From the NCBI GenBank assembly GCA_905373785.1, contig CAJPUK010000101.1:1-7674 (forward strand): 7,674 nt of DNA, read 5' to 3'. This document shows positions 1-5,658 of the stretch, piece by piece; position 1 is the first letter of the stretch; each line of letters starts with the position of its first letter. A program made the translations under genes and the position numbers. The DNA comes from an uncultured Johnsonella sp. (lineage in GTDB: Bacteria; Bacillota; Clostridia; Lachnospirales; Lachnospiraceae). Below the pieces are notes generated by a model that made no database searches, had not been told where the DNA came from, and worked only from the letters and a program-made list of their open reading frames with translations.

Positions 1-489
1 TTTTTCATCTGAAAAATCTTCTTCATCTGCCAAAAACCTTCTGCAAAGTTCCTTATAATCCGGGTTTTCTTGATAAGCTTCACGCCGCATTGCCCTTATT
101 AACCTAAGTCTCGGCTCAAGGTCTATATATATAGGAATAATATTTTCCTTTCCATAATACTCTTTAAGCTTAACATAGGCTTCCAAAGTTCCTATGCTGA
201 TAGAATCTTTATCAAATTCTATCTGCCCGTCATCTATGGTAGCATAAGTCCACTTGCCCATAACTGTATCATATACCCTTGACTCTATAAGTTTACCGGC
301 TTTTTTATACCCTTCTATATCGCTATCTGTGATAAAATTATAGTCTTTTCCATCTACCTCTCCACTTCTCATAGGTCTGGTAGTATAGGGGACTATTTCC
401 TTTAAACAAGTACAGCTTGATACAAGACCCTTATATATAGAATTTTTACCTGTGGCACTTTTTCCCATAACATAATATAATTTTCCCAT
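1..489 (-). CDS. Guanylate kinase-like protein, N-terminal 163 residues (runs off the left edge)
   Basis: This gene encodes a P-loop nucleoside-monophosphate kinase of the guanylate kinase family (GMP + ATP to GDP + ADP, cytoplasmic purine metabolism). My own translation starts at the ATG at 489-487, after an AAGGA ribosome site (plus-strand 496-500), and stays open to base 1. The P-loop reads GKSATGKNS (residues 9-17). The GMP-binding stretch YTTRPMRSGE (35-44), then G47, D49, Y50 and F52, follows the family pattern. A lid-type Arg-rich segment RLRLIRAMRRE lies near residues 125-140. Usual family length is about 180-210, so roughly the last 20-45 residues are missing from the window. The P-loop has Asn where classical Gmk has Ser/Thr after GK. 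Together with the short MGKLYYVMGKS start, this resembles the divergent second guanylate kinase seen in many Clostridia, so I leave the symbol empty. The fold is secure; GMP specificity is inferred. Confidence 0.85.
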   Translation of the reverse strand, partial: MGKLYYVMGKSATGKNSIYKGLVSSCTCLKEIVPYTTRPMRSGEVDGKDYNFITDSDIEGYKKAGKLIESRVYDTVMGKWTYATIDDGQIEFDKDSISIGTLEAYVKLKEYYGKENIIPIYIDLEPRLRLIRAMRREAYQENPDYKELCRRFLADEEDFSDEK

Positions 490-577
490 GTATAATCCTT
501 AATTTAGCTTCTGTCTAATTCAGTATTTATATAATGACTTAACCAAACTCTGATATCATTGTAACTTTAATTTTTTT

Positions 578-590
578 ATTATAGCATATA
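578..590 (-). promoter_or_regulatory. Extended -10 promoter of the guanylate kinase-like gene
   Basis: On the minus strand the sequence reads TATATGCTATAAT. It contains a perfect TATAAT hexamer (583-578) and the TGn extension (586-584). No good -35 hexamer sits 16-18 bases upstream, which is common when the extended -10 is intact. The predicted start near 571 gives a leader of about 80 bases. The same first ten bases precede two other transcription units in this window. Confidence 0.55.
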
Positions 591-623
591 CCTTGATTTT
601 TATACACATCTTATTGGGTAAAT

Positions 624-809
624 CCACGACAAACGCATGAATTAATAAATTATAAACAAAACTTATAGTTATGCCAATAAAAGTGGTTTTATATAGTTTT
701 TTTGTGTGTATTATTAGAAAAATTATGTTTACAAATAATAAAATCATCTTAGAATTTGTGGTTTCGTAATACTTTGTTTACAAAAAATTCATTCATGCGT
801 TTGTCGTGG
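624..809. mobile_element. MITE-like inverted-repeat element, 186 bp
   Basis: The arms at 624-660 and 773-809 are inverted copies. The outer 19 bases, CCACGACAAACGCATGAAT, are identical (624-642 versus 791-809). After exactly ten less-conserved bases, an 8-base block TAAACAAA is again identical (653-660 versus 773-780). This gives about 32 of 37 matching positions. The 112-bp centre is AT-rich and encodes nothing convincing. The 10-mer TGTTTACAAA recurs as a direct repeat at 726-735 and 775-784. Equal spacing of conserved blocks in both arms fits terminal and subterminal transposase-binding sites of a non-autonomous element. I see no clear target-site duplication at its borders. Alternatives are a remnant of an insertion sequence or a large cruciform-type regulatory repeat. 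The repeat itself is certain; the mobile nature is inferred. Confidence 0.5.
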
Positions 810-910
810 GTTCAAAATACTTTTCTAAGTTCCATTAAGTATATAGGTAACTTTTATTATTTATTTTATATTCTTTTTTTGATATTTTTAATATTATTTT
901 ATTTATATTG

Positions 911-938
911 TATGTGATAGTTATTTAATTATCATATA
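911..938. repeat. Imperfect dyad upstream of the alcohol dehydrogenase promoter
   Basis: TATGTGATA (911-919) and TATCATATA (930-938) are inverted copies with one mismatch, separated by ten bases. The dyad ends 24 bp upstream of the proposed -35. It could be a regulator site, but in DNA this AT-rich such a dyad can arise by chance. It does not match the CRP or Rex consensus spacing. Confidence 0.25.
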
Positions 939-962
939 TCAAACAAATATATATAATTGCTA

Positions 963-991
963 ATGACAAAACTGCTTTTATATGCTATATT
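963..991 (+). promoter_or_regulatory. Promoter of the alcohol dehydrogenase-GTPase operon
   Basis: The -35 is ATGACA (963-968, five of six to consensus), the spacer is 17 bases, an extended TGC lies at 983-985, and the -10 is TATATT (986-991, five of six). Transcription would start near 998, giving a leader of about 55 bases that ends in the ribosome site AAAAGGAGGT (1037-1046). A perfect 6-bp dyad, CTATAT-5-ATATAG (985-1001), covers the -10 and the start point and is a candidate operator. Confidence 0.65.
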
Positions 992-1053
992 CTGTATATA
1001 GTAATTAATATCGTTCTCACTAAAGAGCAATAAATTAAAAGGAGGTACTTACT

Positions 1054-2115
1054 ATGAAGGGTTATGCTATGCTAAAAATCGGCGAATCAGGCTGGATAGA
1101 AAAAGAACGTCCGGTTTGCGGTCCGATGGATGCTATATGTAAACCGCTTGCTATAGCTATTTGTACATCTGATGTACATACACTTTGGGAAGGTGCTATA
1201 GGTGAGCGTCATAATATGATACTCGGTCATGAAGGCTGTGCTGAAGTTGTTGAGGTAGGTTCTTTGGTTAAAGACTTCAAACCCGGTGACAGAGTATTGG
1301 TTCCTGCTATAACTCCCGACTGGAACTCTCTTGAGGCACAAGCCGGCTATTCCATGCACTCAGGCGGTATGCTTGCAGGCTGGAAGTTCTCCAACTTTAA
1401 AGACGGTGTGTTCAGTGAATTTTTCCATGTAAATGATGCTGACGGTAACTTGGCACTTTTACCCGACAATATAAATACAGTTGACGCTTGTATGCTTTCA
1501 GACATGGTTCCTACCGGATTCCACGGTGTAGAGCTTGCCGATGTTCAATTCGGAGATACCGTACTTGTTATAGGTATAGGACCTGTAGGTCTTATGTCTG
1601 TTGCCGGAGCTAATCTTAGAGGTGCCTCAAGGATCATAGCCGTAGGTACAAGACCGAAGTGTCAAGAAGCTGCAAGAAAATACGGCGCATCCGAGTTTGT
1701 AAGCTATAAGAACGGTCCTATTGACAAACAGGTACTTGAGATGACCGGCGGCAAGGGTGTTGATAAGGTTATAATCGCAGGAGGCGGCGTAGAAACCTTT
1801 GCAGAAGCTGTAAAATGCCTTAAACCGGGCGGCAAAATCGGTAATGTAAATTATCTGGGCTCAGGTGAAATGATTAGTATCCCTCGTGTTGAATGGGGTG
1901 TAGGCATGGGACATAAGATGATCAACGGCGGTCTTATGCCGGGCGGAAGACTTCGTATGGAGAAGCTCGGAGCATTGGTTGCTTCAGGAAGACTTGACCT
2001 GTCTCCACTTTCAACTCATATTTATGAGGGCTGGGAGCATGTGGAAGAGGCACTGTTTATCATGAGAGATAAGCCTGCCGACTTGATAAAACCGGTTGTC
2101 AAGATAGAATACTAA
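1054..2115 (+). CDS. adh: NADP(H)-dependent zinc secondary alcohol dehydrogenase (isopropanol dehydrogenase type)
   Basis: A cytoplasmic medium-chain dehydrogenase of 353 residues that interconverts secondary alcohols and ketones (such as 2-propanol/acetone) using NADP(H). It aligns by eye along its whole length with the C. beijerinckii/Thermoanaerobacter enzymes (about 351 residues), including the shared blocks CTSD, MILGHE, PGDRV, MLAGWKFSNFKDGVF and PRVEWG. The catalytic-zinc ligands fall at the expected places: C37, H59 and D150, with E60 next to them. The four-cysteine structural-zinc loop of horse-liver-type enzymes is absent, as in this subfamily. The Rossmann motif is GIGPVG (174-179). 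G198-T199-R200 and Y218 correspond to the NADP-phosphate-binding G/S/R/Y set, so NADP preference is expected. Start is fixed by AAAAGGAGGT seven bases upstream. The gene is first in an operon with the GTPase that starts one base after its stop. The physiological substrate cannot be read from sequence. Confidence 0.95.
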   Translation: MKGYAMLKIGESGWIEKERPVCGPMDAICKPLAIAICTSDVHTLWEGAIGERHNMILGHEGCAEVVEVGSLVKDFKPGDRVLVPAITPDWNSLEAQAGYSMHSGGMLAGWKFSNFKDGVFSEFFHVNDADGNLALLPDNINTVDACMLSDMVPTGFHGVELADVQFGDTVLVIGIGPVGLMSVAGANLRGASRIIAVGTRPKCQEAARKYGASEFVSYKNGPIDKQVLEMTGGKGVDKVIIAGGGVETFAEAVKCLKPGGKIGNVNYLGSGEMISIPRVEWGVGMGHKMINGGLMPGGRLRMEKLGALVASGRLDLSPLSTHIYEGWEHVEEALFIMRDKPADLIKPVVKIEY

Positions 2116-2116
2116 G

Positions 2117-3076
2117 ATGAAAGTACTTCTCATATCAGGCTTTCTCGGTGCAGGTAAGACGACCTTTATAAAAGAGCTTATAAAGCATACCGATAAGCAA
2201 GTTGCCATACTGGAAAATGAAGTAAGCCCTCTTAATATAGATGCCGACAATCTGCAAAACAAAGAGCTTAATATATGGGAATTAACAGAAGGTTGCATAT
2301 GTTGCTCCACCGGAGGTGACTTTGCAACCTCTGTTCTTACTATAGCCAACAGTGTTGATCCCGAGTACTTGATAGTTGAGCCGAGCGGTGTAGCTATGCT
2401 CAGTAAAATAATTCAAAATATCAAGCAAATAGAGTACGAGCATATAAGTCTTTTAGCTCCCATCGTCATACTGGATGCCGCTAATTATCATTACTATATG
2501 TCGGACTATCCCGCCATAGCACAGGATCAGCTTAAAAACGCTCATTTTGTAATAATCTCAAAAATTAATTCCGGTAATCTATCCGAGCTTTCAAACATAG
2601 AAAGTTTTATTAAAGATGTTAATGAAAAGGCTATAACAGTAAAATATGATTATAAAAATGCCGACAATGCATTTTGGCATAAAATCCTTAATACCAACTA
2701 TGACAAAAGTTTGATAGAAAGTAAGGAAGAACCTGAAAACTTGGATACCATGGCATTTACCGAAACTAATATTGACAATGTATATAAACTCTCTGTCTTA
2801 CTTGAGAACATAGTAAGAGGTCAATATGGTGAAATAGTCAGGGCAAAGGGAAGCATTTACATAGATGATTACAGGCTCTCATTTGATTTGGTATCCGGTA
2901 AGTACAGCATATTGATAACTTATAAGGACGCCTTGGATGAAGAGATTTTATACAATGATATAGACAGGCAAAACAAACTGGTCTTTATAGGAAGAAATAT
3001 TAGTAAAAAGAGCTTAAAAGAAGCTTTAAGCTATAAATCGGATTATAAGAAAATAGGACTTAAAATGACTCAATAA
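2117..3076 (+). CDS. CobW/COG0523-family (G3E) metal-binding GTPase
   Basis: A cytoplasmic P-loop GTPase of 319 residues in the COG0523/CobW family, whose members insert or traffic metals such as Zn, Co or Fe. Visible elements are Walker A GFLGAGKTT (8-16), the ENE motif (33-35), the metal-binding CxCC (CICC, 60-63) and the EPSG Walker-B/switch motif (88-91). A family-typical Gln in DQL (137-139) precedes the base-recognition region, which here reads SKIN (148-151) instead of NKxD. The CobW C-terminal-like segment begins near residue 225 (GQYGEIVRAKGSIY). There is no His-rich tail. The start lies one base after the dehydrogenase stop, with no clear ribosome site, so translation is probably coupled to that gene. 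The pairing with a zinc enzyme suggests a zinc-delivery role; that is inference, and cobalamin or nitrile hydratase roles have no support from neighbours. The last seven codons and the stop form part of a terminator hairpin. Confidence 0.9.
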   Translation: MKVLLISGFLGAGKTTFIKELIKHTDKQVAILENEVSPLNIDADNLQNKELNIWELTEGCICCSTGGDFATSVLTIANSVDPEYLIVEPSGVAMLSKIIQNIKQIEYEHISLLAPIVILDAANYHYYMSDYPAIAQDQLKNAHFVIISKINSGNLSELSNIESFIKDVNEKAITVKYDYKNADNAFWHKILNTNYDKSLIESKEEPENLDTMAFTETNIDNVYKLSVLLENIVRGQYGEIVRAKGSIYIDDYRLSFDLVSGKYSILITYKDALDEEILYNDIDRQNKLVFIGRNISKKSLKEALSYKSDYKKIGLKMTQ

Positions 3077-3182
3077 CTTTCAGTCCTGTTTTACTGTATA
3101 TAGTATATATCAGGCTTTGTGTCGTGAACTAATTTATAAAAAACAGGACTTAAAAGGACTTAATAACTTTTAGTCCTATTTT
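3051..3182 (+). repeat. Direct repeat duplicating the GTPase gene end and its terminator
   Basis: Bases 3051-3092 and 3141-3182 match at 37 of 42 positions with a constant 90-bp offset and no gaps. The first copy is the end of the GTPase gene (GLKMTQ-stop) plus the following hairpin. The second repeats this outside any gene, where the same frame would read GLKRT-stop. Upstream of 3051 and 3141 the similarity continues weakly (ATTATAAG versus TTTATAAA, with one indel). This looks like an old tandem duplication with the 48 bases between the copies diverged or replaced. Confidence 0.85.
3055..3092 (+). terminator. Terminator of the alcohol dehydrogenase operon, overlapping the GTPase stop codon
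   Basis: AGGACT (3055-3060) pairs with AGTCCT (3082-3087), and inside one mismatch AAA pairs with TTT, followed by GTTTT. The left arm and the stop codon (3074-3076) are within the GTPase gene, so a ribosome finishing translation would sit on the hairpin. The T-run is short, so termination here is probably partial. Confidence 0.5.
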
Positions 3183-3184
3183 TT
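3141..3184 (+). terminator. Second, near-identical terminator
   Basis: This is the duplicate of the upstream hairpin. AGGACT (3145-3150), or the inner copy AGGACT (3155-3160), pairs with AGTCCT (3172-3177), and six T follow (3179-3184). The longer T-run and the lack of overlapping translation should make it stronger than the first copy. Preceding A residues (3138-3143) could pair with the T-run, so it may also act in the opposite direction. Confidence 0.65.
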
Positions 3185-3192
3185 ATGCTGCA

Positions 3193-3205
3193 TATATGCT
3201 ATTAT
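3193..3205 (+). promoter_or_regulatory. Extended -10 promoter of the lactonase-aroC operon
   Basis: TATATGCTATTAT contains the TGn extension (3197-3199) and the -10 TATTAT (3200-3205). It shares ten bases with the promoters at 979-991 and 578-590. The -35 region (about 3177-3182) falls in the T-run of the preceding terminator and is poor. Transcription would start near 3212, with a leader of only about 22 bases containing AAGGAGGG (3222-3229). Confidence 0.5.
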
Positions 3206-3233
3206 ACTTGTATGTTAATACAAGGAGGGTTCT

Positions 3234-4310
3234 ATGTCACAGCCTAATATTGATGAAAAAAAATATGTTGCCTATGTAGGCTCTTACTCCTACACCGGAG
3301 AAGCCAAGGGCATTACCATATATGATGTAGATATGAAAAGAGGACATTTTACTAAAAGAGCCGAGGTTGAAGTGGACAACTCTTCTTATCTTGCTCTGTC
3401 CCATAACAAAAGGGTACTTTATTCCATAGCTGATGAAGGCATCGTCTCCTTCCATATAGAACAGGACGGCTCTCTCAGCAGGCTCAACTCTGCCAAAATA
3501 AAGGGAATGAGGGGCTGTCATCTGTATATATCCAAGGAAGATAAATACATCTTTGTCTCCGGCTATCATGATGCAAAGCTTACCATGCTTTCCTTAAAAG
3601 CCGACGGTGCTGTGGGAAGTATATTTGATGCTGTGTACCACAGAGGTATAGGCTCTGTAGTTGAAAGAAACTTCACTCCGCATATCAGCCATTCAACTCT
3701 AACACCTGAAGAGAAGTTTGTTTTAGCTTGTGACCTCGGTATAGACCAGATAAAGATTTACTTACTTGATAAAAAAGAAAGAAGGCTGGTACTTACCGAC
3801 AGCATAAGATGTGATCTTAATTCCGCACCTATCAGTTGTACTTTTTCTCAAAACGGACGATTTTTATATGTACTTTATGAGCAAAAAAATGCCATAGATG
3901 TATTCAGTTACACTTATAACGAAGGCTCAAAAGCACCGACTTTTGAAAAAATACAAACAATTGCCTCCAACTATAACAACAATCCTTCTGCACTTATAGC
4001 CGGCACCTGCATGTCCTTTTCACATGACTTTAACTACCTTTTTTCCGCTAATGCGGGTGACAATGCCGTATCGATGTTTCGCATAAACAAAGACAGCGGT
4101 CTTTTGGAAAATAAACTTTACCTGCCTATAAGCGGAGAATACCCTAAGGATATAGCGGTATTTCCCGATGATAGGCATATAGCCTCAATCAACCATGAAA
4201 GCGGTACTATTACCTTCTTTAAGGTTGATTATGAGAAAAATCTTATAGTTATGAGTGCAAATGAAGTTAAGGTAAATCAGCCTAATTGCTGTATAATTAC
4301 GGAGGTGTAA
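3234..4310 (+). CDS. Lactonase-family beta-propeller protein (6-phosphogluconolactonase type)
   Basis: A 358-residue protein of the COG2706 lactonase family, a seven-bladed beta-propeller whose characterised members hydrolyse 6-phosphogluconolactone in the oxidative pentose phosphate pathway. Family blocks are visible in order: YVGSYSYTGEAKGITIYDVD (about 14-33), LACDLGIDQIKIYLLD (about 163-178), the blade repeat FSQNGRFLYVLYE (about 204-216), SANAGDNAVSMFRI (about 271-284) and GEYPKDIAVFPDDRHIASIN (about 301-320). Length is close to the usual 340-350. No signal peptide is seen, so it is probably cytoplasmic. The start is supported by AAGGAGGG four bases upstream. Its stop directly touches the aroC ATG, and its last codons carry the aroC ribosome site (GGAGGTG, 4301-4307), so the two are expressed together. 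Family membership is firm. The substrate is not: COG2706 members are often annotated as 6-phosphogluconolactonase without test. Confidence 0.87.
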   Translation: MSQPNIDEKKYVAYVGSYSYTGEAKGITIYDVDMKRGHFTKRAEVEVDNSSYLALSHNKRVLYSIADEGIVSFHIEQDGSLSRLNSAKIKGMRGCHLYISKEDKYIFVSGYHDAKLTMLSLKADGAVGSIFDAVYHRGIGSVVERNFTPHISHSTLTPEEKFVLACDLGIDQIKIYLLDKKERRLVLTDSIRCDLNSAPISCTFSQNGRFLYVLYEQKNAIDVFSYTYNEGSKAPTFEKIQTIASNYNNNPSALIAGTCMSFSHDFNYLFSANAGDNAVSMFRINKDSGLLENKLYLPISGEYPKDIAVFPDDRHIASINHESGTITFFKVDYEKNLIVMSANEVKVNQPNCCIITEV

Positions 4311-5414
4311 ATGGGTTCGATATATGGAGATATATTTAGAATAAGTACTTTTGGAGAGTCACACGGAAAGGCTATAGGTGTAATAATAGACGGCTGTCCG
4401 TCAGGTATAAGCCTGTCGGAAGAAGACATACAAGAATACCTCGACAGAAGAAAACCCGGTCAAAGCAAGTTCACAACACCCAGAAAAGAAGAGGATTTGT
4501 GCAAAATAATGTCAGGAGTCTTTGAAGGTCTGACTACAGGTACAGCTATTATGGTTATGGTTGAGAATACCTCACAGATTTCAAAAGACTATGACAAATT
4601 GGCTGATGTATACAGACCCGGTCATGCAGACTATACTTATCAGGAAAAATACGGTATCAGGGACCACAGAGGCGGCGGCAGAAGTTCGGGAAGAGAGACT
4701 ATAGCAAGGGTTATAGCCGGTGCTGTTGCAATGAAAGCACTGAAAGAATTAGGGGTCAATATATCCGCATTTACACAAAGCATAGGACCGGTACATGTAA
4801 GATGCTTTGACCTTGAACAATGCGCACTTAACCCTCTTTATATGCCGGATTATGAGGCTGCACTGGTAGCTCAGGATTATGTAAGCAGGCTTATAGGAGA
4901 AAAGGACTCTGCCGGCGGTATTATATCCTGTATAGTAAGAGGACTTCCTGTCGGAATAGGAGAGCCTGTATTTGACAAACTTGATGCCGTACTTGCCAAG
5001 GCTATGTTAAGTATAGGAGCTGTCAAAGGAGTTGAGTTCGGTGCAGGCTTTGCAGTAGCTTCTATGAAAGGCAGCGAGTCCAATGATGCCTTCTTTGTGA
5101 AAAAAGATGAAAACGGCAAAAGAACGATTTCAAAACGAAGCAACAATGCCGGAGGTGTACTCGGAGGCATCTCAGACGGCTCAGGTCTTATTATGAATGT
5201 GGCAATAAAGCCTACTTCTTCGATATCAAGTAAGCAATTTACCGTTAATAAAGAGCTTGAGGAAGTAGAACTTGAGGTTGGCGGAAGGCATGATCCGCTT
5301 ATTGTTCCGAGAGCCGTGGTTGTTGTTGAGGCTATGGCTGCTATAAGTATATTTGATCTTATGCTTAGGAATATGAGTGCAAGGTTTGAGAATGTGAAGA
5401 AGGTGTATGGTTAA
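4311..5414 (+). CDS. aroC: Chorismate synthase
   Basis: Catalyses the last shikimate-pathway step, EPSP to chorismate, with reduced FMN as cofactor, in the cytoplasm. The 367-residue product is full length for the family. Signature 1 is FGESHGKAIGVIIDGCPSG (14-32), with the catalytic-region H18. RPGHADYTY (102-110) carries the second conserved His (H105). Signature 2 is GIRDHRGGGRSSGRET (115-130). Signature 3, GGRHDPLIVPRA, lies near residue 325. The internal segment with KRSNNAGGVLGGISDG (about 276-291) is also typical. The start follows GGAGGTG, which lies in the end of the preceding lactonase gene; no base separates the lactonase stop from this ATG. A strong terminator starts 15 bases after the stop. 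No other aro genes are in view, so this copy is detached from any shikimate cluster within the window. Confidence 0.97.
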   Translation: MGSIYGDIFRISTFGESHGKAIGVIIDGCPSGISLSEEDIQEYLDRRKPGQSKFTTPRKEEDLCKIMSGVFEGLTTGTAIMVMVENTSQISKDYDKLADVYRPGHADYTYQEKYGIRDHRGGGRSSGRETIARVIAGAVAMKALKELGVNISAFTQSIGPVHVRCFDLEQCALNPLYMPDYEAALVAQDYVSRLIGEKDSAGGIISCIVRGLPVGIGEPVFDKLDAVLAKAMLSIGAVKGVEFGAGFAVASMKGSESNDAFFVKKDENGKRTISKRSNNAGGVLGGISDGSGLIMNVAIKPTSSISSKQFTVNKELEEVELEVGGRHDPLIVPRAVVVVEAMAAISIFDLMLRNMSARFENVKKVYG

Positions 5415-5429
5415 ATGGGGGAAAACTAT

Positions 5430-5460
5430 TGCCGCCCGGTCTGACCCGGCGGCACTTTTT
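5430..5460 (+). terminator. Strong intrinsic terminator after aroC
   Basis: TGCCGCC (5430-5436) pairs with GGCGGCA (5448-5454). Inside a C-C mismatch, GGT (5438-5440) pairs with ACC (5444-5446) around a CTG loop. CTTTTT (5455-5460) follows. The stem is far more GC-rich than its surroundings. On the opposite strand no T-run follows, so it acts in the plus direction only. Confidence 0.9.
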
Positions 5461-5487
5461 ACAAAACTTTAACAAACTTACGCAGAC

Positions 5488-5521
5488 TGCAAAACTAACT
5501 TAGTTTGTAACTTGTTTTGCA
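5488..5521. repeat. Hairpin in the convergent intergenic region, not a terminator
   Basis: TGCAAAAC (5488-5495) pairs with GTTTTGCA (5514-5521) around 18 bases. The overlapping stretch 5492-5506 (AAACTAA-C-TTAGTTT) is itself a near-perfect palindrome, so two competing folds exist. Neither strand has a T-run after it. Its function is unknown. Confidence 0.4.
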
Positions 5522-5577
5522 AAAAGTACTAATCGCTATAAAGACCAAGCGGCATAGAGCTTTCTTAGTTAGGTAGG

Positions 5578-5617
5578 TTTCATAAGTACAGTATGAAAAC
5601 AGCTTTAAGCATCTGTT
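5578..5617 (-). terminator. Possible weak terminator of the two-component operon
   Basis: Reading on the minus strand downstream of the kinase stop, AACAG (5617-5613) pairs with CTGTT (5602-5598) around ten bases, followed by a short T-run. Next, TTTCATA (minus 5598-5592) pairs with TATGAAA (5584-5578). Both are short and AT-rich. They are the only candidates between the kinase gene and the aroC terminator. Confidence 0.25.
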
Positions 5618-5658
5618 ATTATTACACACATTGTATCAAGAAATATCCAAGCAAAAAT

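Larger units (their letters stand above)
490..1053. other. AT-rich divergent intergenic region
   Basis: About 560 bp without a credible gene lie between the minus-strand kinase gene and the plus-strand alcohol dehydrogenase. It holds the kinase promoter (578-590), a MITE-like inverted-repeat element (624-809), a very AT-rich stretch (about 815-950) with one imperfect dyad (911-938), and the alcohol dehydrogenase promoter (963-991). The only ORF, a 63-codon minus-strand frame at 556-747, lacks a ribosome site, is rich in Ile/Phe/Lys as expected of AT-rich DNA, and runs across the left repeat arm and the kinase promoter. I do not consider it a gene. Confidence 0.7.

Noticed and set aside
556..747. 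63-codon minus-strand ORF in the left intergenic region
   Set aside because: No ribosome site, low-complexity Ile/Phe/Lys composition, and it crosses the inverted-repeat arm and the kinase promoter. It is better explained as chance in AT-rich DNA.
801..820. tRNA T-arm-like string GTCGTGGGTTCAAAAT
   Set aside because: It resembles a T-arm 5' half, but there is no 3' complementary half, no acceptor stem and no other arms. The left repeat arm diverges at exactly this point.
911..938. CRP/FNR or Rex operator upstream of the dehydrogenase
   Set aside because: TGTGA and TCATA half-sites are 14 bases apart instead of 6, and no TTGTTAA-type Rex box is present.
1087..1359. 90-codon minus-strand ORF within the dehydrogenase gene
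   Set aside because: Antisense shadow of a securely identified coding sequence; no family resemblance.
2011..2349. 112-codon minus-strand ORF across the dehydrogenase-GTPase junction
   Set aside because: Antisense to two conserved genes, Ser/Leu-rich shadow composition, no ribosome site.
3237..3569. 110-codon minus-strand ORF within the lactonase gene
   Set aside because: Shadow of the lactonase reading frame, without any recognisable motif.
4877..5170. 97-codon minus-strand ORF within aroC
   Set aside because: Pro/Ser/Leu-rich antisense shadow of chorismate synthase.
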